Positions 60,901-64,000 of a stretch of 64,000 nucleotides of DNA are shown piece after piece. The stretch is taken from contig WGLQ01000009.1 in NCBI GenBank assembly GCA_016125495.1, positions 62,001 to 126,000 on the forward strand, read 5' to 3'. Positions within the stretch are counted from its first letter, which is position 1, and each line of letters opens with the position of its first letter. Under the pieces are notes generated by a model that was not told the origin of the DNA, searched no databases, and was given only the letters and a program-made list of their open reading frames with translations. A program made the position numbers and the translations under genes. Source of the DNA: Hyphomicrobiales bacterium (GTDB lineage Bacteria > Pseudomonadota > Alphaproteobacteria > Rhizobiales > RI-29).

Positions 60901-61206
60901 GTCGTCCTCTCGGCCTGCAACACGGCGGCGGCCGGCGACAGCGACGGCCGCGCCCTTTCGGGACTCGCCCGCTCGTTCCTTCGTGCCGGCGCCCGCGCCC
61001 TCCTCGTCTCCCACTGGCCCGTGATCTCCGATGCGGCCGTGGAAATAACCACCCGCACCTTCACCGGCATGGCCTCCGAGCCCGGCCTGCCGCGCGCCGT
61101 TGCCCTCCAGCGCGCCATGTTGGAGATCGCGACCTCGACGCAGGGTGACGGTCGCACGCACCCCTCCTATTGGGCTCCCTTCACATTGATCGGCACGGGC
61201 GGCTGA
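57988..61206 (+). CDS. Exported CHAT-domain (caspase-like) protein
   Basis: A 1072-residue protein. An N-terminal hydrophobic signal or anchor (VRAFLLTLVFFILSVLPAT, about 13-31) is followed by about 650 residues of helical, probably repeat-rich sequence. The CHAT domain is C-terminal from about 740, starting with HLFVVADGSLTSLPLHVL. The caspase-type dyad is complete: His926 in YFATHAV and Cys977 in LSACNTA, followed by ALLVSHWPV. CHAT proteases cleave partner proteins and often serve in cell-death or defence systems, but most lack a signal peptide. The start is a GTG at 57988 after a GGAGG-like site. Its 3' end overlaps the convergent SulP gene by 40 bases. Confidence 0.86.
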   Translation: MAGRRVARSRTVRAFLLTLVFFILSVLPATSQEAGSTTDAADFPQRVVDTIVEIKVVANHHASNRHAEASRERLLALRDRIAALTASPELDRLPEDFLRSLHPAFLKVLDAGADIVLTPGFHYTEVEAIVAAFRKHLKHDEAVAAHRDIVLLESIATTFGTDWYGFYSINFTLLNERFRGEVGYRRALRLLARHNGACGQTDSGPRRSAELCIADIATRGFKASGSPALALDWARERERFLADVSDVPPADRIASLVELAELELDQGWHAPAAGAIGKARAIAAGARPNRALLARMEAVEARLSIRGLATSQAPSAALVDRWTAGFDPSTGRGIGEMARAIAALHAGRIDGRLAASIDRTLAKAGVANRRPSACRKGRKPAETAREVTLFAAYFVPYHAAPGDLATICRFIFERNPAAKVALARRLLDPMLENAGEFGTEGQYLEGLAGLAEAFSILGYDRAAEVARSAFLQDLARNYPDAAARDSAALTLAPAVVDAHASRALAAVASGDRDGARIALAEAARIASLRLAAEWRAGSQDIADAIARLEGPLARVTEAWHALAVRGAASGESDVAGAFEAFQLARLDDVATAIQVGLRRSATLSPEVAGLIAEVEAVHSRLAHLERIAAGVQFDFDDGVSSERAHLSRQYDEARARLSTALPVYEDFASVTPLNFQEARTRLGERDALVFLSPATDRTAAFVLTRAAAAFRSLSEGEETLAPAIADLRRQLDPEVEGNDGAGFDVELAHRLHQLLLAPFTDTLAEVDHLFVVADGSLTSLPLHVLVTNRPPAGAGMADVAWLAKRFATTYLPSVVDLRPADVAAATSSGRFMAFADPDFGSERNDAAKRPAAEVTRSFRGAVTDLASLPTIPSLPETRTEVEHVARTVPGGDVDLFLGQDATEAMVKSLSRSGRLAATRILYFATHAVVPGEIDDASEAGLILTLPKQPSDEDDGLLSASEIARLRLDADWVVLSACNTAAAGDSDGRALSGLARSFLRAGARALLVSHWPVISDAAVEITTRTFTGMASEPGLPRAVALQRAMLEIATSTQGDGRTHPSYWAPFTLIGTGG

Positions 61207-62951
61207 CCGGCGGGCGCCGGATGACCCGGCTCGCGCCGCCGACGGTGTGCCTCGAGCGCCCCGGGGACATCCGGATGGAACGTGACACCGTGCGCCCCGA
61301 GCCCATGCGAGACGAGTTCGCGCTCGACGGACGGTGACGCGCCCGCCACCATCATCCGCCGCCCGCCTGCCTCGAGTTTTCGCGCGAGCCCTTCGAGAAC
61401 GTGCGCGCCTGTGGAATCGAGCAGTGGCACGGTCGAAAAATCGATGATCAGTGTCTCCGGCCGCGTCGAGATGCGGCTCAAGGTCGCCTCGACCAGCGAA
61501 GCCGTGCCGAAGAAGAACGCACCCGAAATCCGATAGACGACGGCCCCGTCGGCCTCCGCCTCGCCCGGTTCGTAGGGGCTGCGTTCGCCCGCGCGCGCAA
61601 AGTCCGCGACGTCCTCGCCCGCCAGCGGCGTATTGTTCTCCACCGAGATCATGAGCGACATGCGCCGGATGAAAAGTGCCGCCCCGAGCGCAAAGCCGAT
61701 GAGGATCGCCTCGGTCAGGTCCCGGAGCACCGTGACCGCGAGCGTCACGAAAAGCACGACGGCATCCCCGCGCGAACCGGTCGCCAGCGAGCGGATCGCC
61801 TGCCACTCGACCATGTTGACCGCCACCACGACCAGCACGCCAGCGAGCGCGGCCAGCGGAATATAGCTCGCGAGTGGCGCCGCAATCAGCATGAACGCGA
61901 GCAGGAACAGCGCATGCAGCATGCCCGACACCGGACCGTGCGCACCGGCACGCACGTTGGTGGCGGTGCGCGCGATCGTCCCGGTGACACAGAACCCGCC
62001 AAAGAGACCGACCCCGATATTGGCCGCACCCTGGGCGACGAGCTCGCAGTTCGAGCGGTGCCGCCGGCCCGTCATCCCGTCCGCGACAACCGCCGAAAGC
62101 AGCGATTCGATCGCTCCCAGCATGGCGAATGCGATGGCATCGGGCATGACGGCGACGATCCGCTCCCCGCTCACCTCCGGCAAGCCCGGCCATGGCAACG
62201 TGTGAGGAATCCCGCCGAACCGGCTGCCCACCGTCTCGACCGGCAATCCAGCGAGCCCCGACACGAGGGAGACCAGGGCAACGGCGATCAGGATGCCCGG
62301 CAGCCCCGGCCTCGCCCGACGCAGCGCCAGGATGATGGCGACCGTCGCGAGCCCCGCCCCGACAGCCGCCGGATTGGCGGTGCCGACCGCACCACCGATC
62401 GCCTGGAGCTTCTCGACGATGGGTCCCGGCTCGACGCCCTCGAGCCGCAGCCCGAGCAACTCCTTGATCTGGGTGATGAGAATGATGACACCGATGCCCG
62501 CCGTGAAGCCGACCGTCACCGGATACGGCACCAGTTTGACGTAGCTTCCGAGCCGCAGAAAGCCGAGTGCCAGCAGGATGAAGCCCGACAGCATGGTGGC
62601 GAGGACCAGACCATCGACGCCGTGTCGCGCCACCGTCGCGCCGACCAGGACGATGAAGGCGCCGGCCGGCCCGCCGATCTGGAACCGGCTACCCCCCAGC
62701 AACGAGACGAGGAACCCGCCGACCACGGCCGTATAGAGGCCGCGATCGGGCGTCACTCCCGAGGCAATGGCGATCGCCATCGACAGCGGCAGCGCCACGA
62801 TGGCGACCGTCAACCCGGACAGCGCATCGGCCCGCAGTTCGCGCGCCCCATACCCCTCCTGAAGGACCGTGAGGAGTTTGGGCGAGAACTGCTCACTGAA
62901 CGTGAGCGTAGGTGCGCGGACCTGACGTCCGGCTGGGTTCATCGTCGGCAT
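61167..62951 (-). CDS. SulP-family anion transporter with STAS domain
   Basis: A 594-residue secondary transporter for sulfate, bicarbonate or other anions. The membrane domain of about 10-14 helices starts with ALPLSMAIAIASGVTPDRGL, then GSRFQIGGPAGAFIVLVGAT, both SulP signatures. The C-terminal STAS domain (about 440-560) has TLIIDFSTVPLLDSTGAHVL. A proline-rich tail ends it. An ATG three codons downstream is also possible. The stop lies inside the last 40 bases of the CHAT gene on the other strand. Confidence 0.92.
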   Translation of the reverse strand: MPTMNPAGRQVRAPTLTFSEQFSPKLLTVLQEGYGARELRADALSGLTVAIVALPLSMAIAIASGVTPDRGLYTAVVGGFLVSLLGGSRFQIGGPAGAFIVLVGATVARHGVDGLVLATMLSGFILLALGFLRLGSYVKLVPYPVTVGFTAGIGVIILITQIKELLGLRLEGVEPGPIVEKLQAIGGAVGTANPAAVGAGLATVAIILALRRARPGLPGILIAVALVSLVSGLAGLPVETVGSRFGGIPHTLPWPGLPEVSGERIVAVMPDAIAFAMLGAIESLLSAVVADGMTGRRHRSNCELVAQGAANIGVGLFGGFCVTGTIARTATNVRAGAHGPVSGMLHALFLLAFMLIAAPLASYIPLAALAGVLVVVAVNMVEWQAIRSLATGSRGDAVVLFVTLAVTVLRDLTEAILIGFALGAALFIRRMSLMISVENNTPLAGEDVADFARAGERSPYEPGEAEADGAVVYRISGAFFFGTASLVEATLSRISTRPETLIIDFSTVPLLDSTGAHVLEGLARKLEAGGRRMMVAGASPSVERELVSHGLGAHGVTFHPDVPGALEAHRRRREPGHPAPAGQPPVPINVKGAQ

Positions 62952-63115
62952 GGTTCGGAGCCGAAGGCGGCGGCGCGGCCGCACTGATCGCAGGGGCACC
63001 GGTCCGTTACAGCTCCCCTGACCCAATCGATAGCACACCGCCAGTGCTTCGGGTCAAGGCGCGCCGGCAGCCGGCCCGGCGCGGCACCATCGGCGGGGTT
63101 CGTGAAATCAGGAAT

Positions 63116-63976
63116 TCAGGCGCTGGCCCGCGCGCCATAGGCAACCACGTCCTGGCGCTGCTCGCCGAGCCCGTCGATACCGAGTGCCATGACGTCACCC
63201 GGCTTGAGATACTGCGGCGGTTTCATCCCGAGCCCGACGCCCGCGGGCGTCCCCGTCGCGATCACGTCGCCAGCCCTCAGGCGCATGAAGCGGCTCATGT
63301 ACGAGATGATCTCGGCAACCGAGAAGATCATGTCAGACGTGTTGGAGCGCTGCCGCTCATCACCGTTCACGGTTAACCACATTCCCAGATTCTGCGGATC
63401 GGGAACCTCGTCGGCCGTCACCAGGAAGGGACCGATCGGGGCGAACGTCGGCGCCGACTTGCCCTTGACCCATTGGCCCGAGCGCTCGATCTGGAAGGCG
63501 CGCTCCGACACGTCGTTGAAGACGAGGTAACCCGACACCGCCTCGAGCGCGACGGCCTCCGATATATGCTCCACATCGCGCCCGATGACGACGCCGAGTT
63601 CGCACTCCCAGTCGGTTTTCTCGCTGTCCTTTGGGATCACGACGGGATCGTAGGGCCCGCTGATCGACGATGTCGCCTTGGAAAAGAGAATGGGCTCGAC
63701 GGGGATTTTCAGCCCCGTCTCCATCGCGTGCTGGCGGTAATTGAGCCCGATGCAGTGCAGGTTGGGAGCATCGGCGAGGCAGGCCCCGATCCGCACGTTC
63801 CCCTCCACCTCGGGAAGCTGCTCCAGCGCCACCGCCTCCAGTGCCCCGAGTGACGAGAGCGAGACCGTGGCTCCGGCGAGATCGCCGATCGCGCCCGAAA
63901 GATCACGGATCACACCGTCGGGTCCGAGAATCCCGGGCCGCTCACGTCCGCACGCACCGTACCTCAACAGCTTCAT
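63116..63976 (-). CDS. Fumarylacetoacetate hydrolase family protein
   Basis: A 286-residue FAH-family enzyme. Metal ligands Glu124, Glu126 and Asp155 are in DWECELGVVIG and VFNDVSERA, and GTPAGVGLGMKPPQYLKPGD is the C-terminal signature. FAH-fold enzymes hydrolyse or decarboxylate 2-keto acids or tautomerise ring-cleavage products (such as 2-hydroxyhepta-2,4-diene-1,7-dioate isomerase, acylpyruvase or ureidoglycolate lyase-like proteins). The start has GAGGCGAG just upstream. The partner genes are outside the window. Confidence 0.91.
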   Translation of the reverse strand: MKLLRYGACGRERPGILGPDGVIRDLSGAIGDLAGATVSLSSLGALEAVALEQLPEVEGNVRIGACLADAPNLHCIGLNYRQHAMETGLKIPVEPILFSKATSSISGPYDPVVIPKDSEKTDWECELGVVIGRDVEHISEAVALEAVSGYLVFNDVSERAFQIERSGQWVKGKSAPTFAPIGPFLVTADEVPDPQNLGMWLTVNGDERQRSNTSDMIFSVAEIISYMSRFMRLRAGDVIATGTPAGVGLGMKPPQYLKPGDVMALGIDGLGEQRQDVVAYGARASA

Positions 63977-64000
63977 GGCTCGCCTCCTCGTCCTGACGCG

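Noticed and set aside
1-64000. CRISPR arrays, tRNA or rRNA genes, insertion sequences, prophage or attachment sites
   Set aside because: Reading through the window I saw no regular repeat-spacer series, no transposase, integrase or phage-structural protein, and no tRNA-like cloverleaf with CCA end. A tRNA or covariance scan was not possible here.

Overview
The window is high-GC, densely packed DNA from a bacterial chromosome, most likely an alphaproteobacterium of the Rhizobiales/Rhodospirillales type. This is inferred from gene content: two TRAP transporters, an opine-oxidase-like three-subunit enzyme, Cox-type molybdo-hydroxylase genes, ModEABC, an extensin-like lipoprotein and several Tat-exported binding proteins. 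I see no tRNA, rRNA, CRISPR array, prophage or insertion sequence. Nearly all of it is ordinary protein-coding sequence in short operons.

Layout. 1-1890: tail of an ABC-transporter gene, then a family-5 binding protein and a clear intrinsic terminator. 1891-4786 (-): FecBCD-type iron/cofactor ABC importer with ATGA overlaps, divergent from an exported double rhodanese and a sterol-desaturase-family membrane protein (5141-7015). 7080-12535 (-): a TRAP importer (P-Q-M) followed by a DapA-like lyase and an FAD-linked 2-hydroxyacid dehydrogenase, divergent from an FMN 2-hydroxyacid oxidase (12839-14008): a carboxylate-catabolism locus. A LysR gene follows.

15015-22891 (-): a 2Fe-2S/FAD/FAD opine-oxidase-like enzyme, a peptidase-M19 homologue with altered metal ligands, a second family-5 binding protein, a haloacid-dehalogenase-like protein and a DAO-type oxidase. 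It is divergent from an aldehyde dehydrogenase. A perfect TTGGTC-A-GACCAA-type palindrome sits between the two directions, and a GntR/FCD regulator lies just past the aldehyde dehydrogenase. 24679-32381 (-): GntR, cupin, ThDP enzyme, divergent SDR, CoxG and a second TRAP importer, divergent from a three-subunit molybdenum hydroxylase (32612-36305). Matching dyad motifs precede the cupin and ThDP genes.

36354-41262 (-): a TetR regulator, an extensin-like lipoprotein, two other lipoproteins, an MFS transporter and a small membrane protein. 41401-44551 (+): modE-modA-modB-modC with a Mo-box-like dyad over the modA ribosome-binding site. This would feed the molybdoenzyme encoded 5 kb away.

44799-55364: a surface-glycan locus with two related CgeB-like glycosyltransferases bracketing an AsnB amidotransferase and three NAD-dependent sugar epimerases, then a UDP-GlcNAc 2-epimerase and an O-antigen-ligase-like protein. 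55592-61206 (+): a large exported unknown protein, a YbjQ-family protein and an exported CHAT-domain (caspase-like) protein. This cassette is the most likely place for something undescribed. A SulP anion transporter and a fumarylacetoacetate-hydrolase family enzyme end the window.
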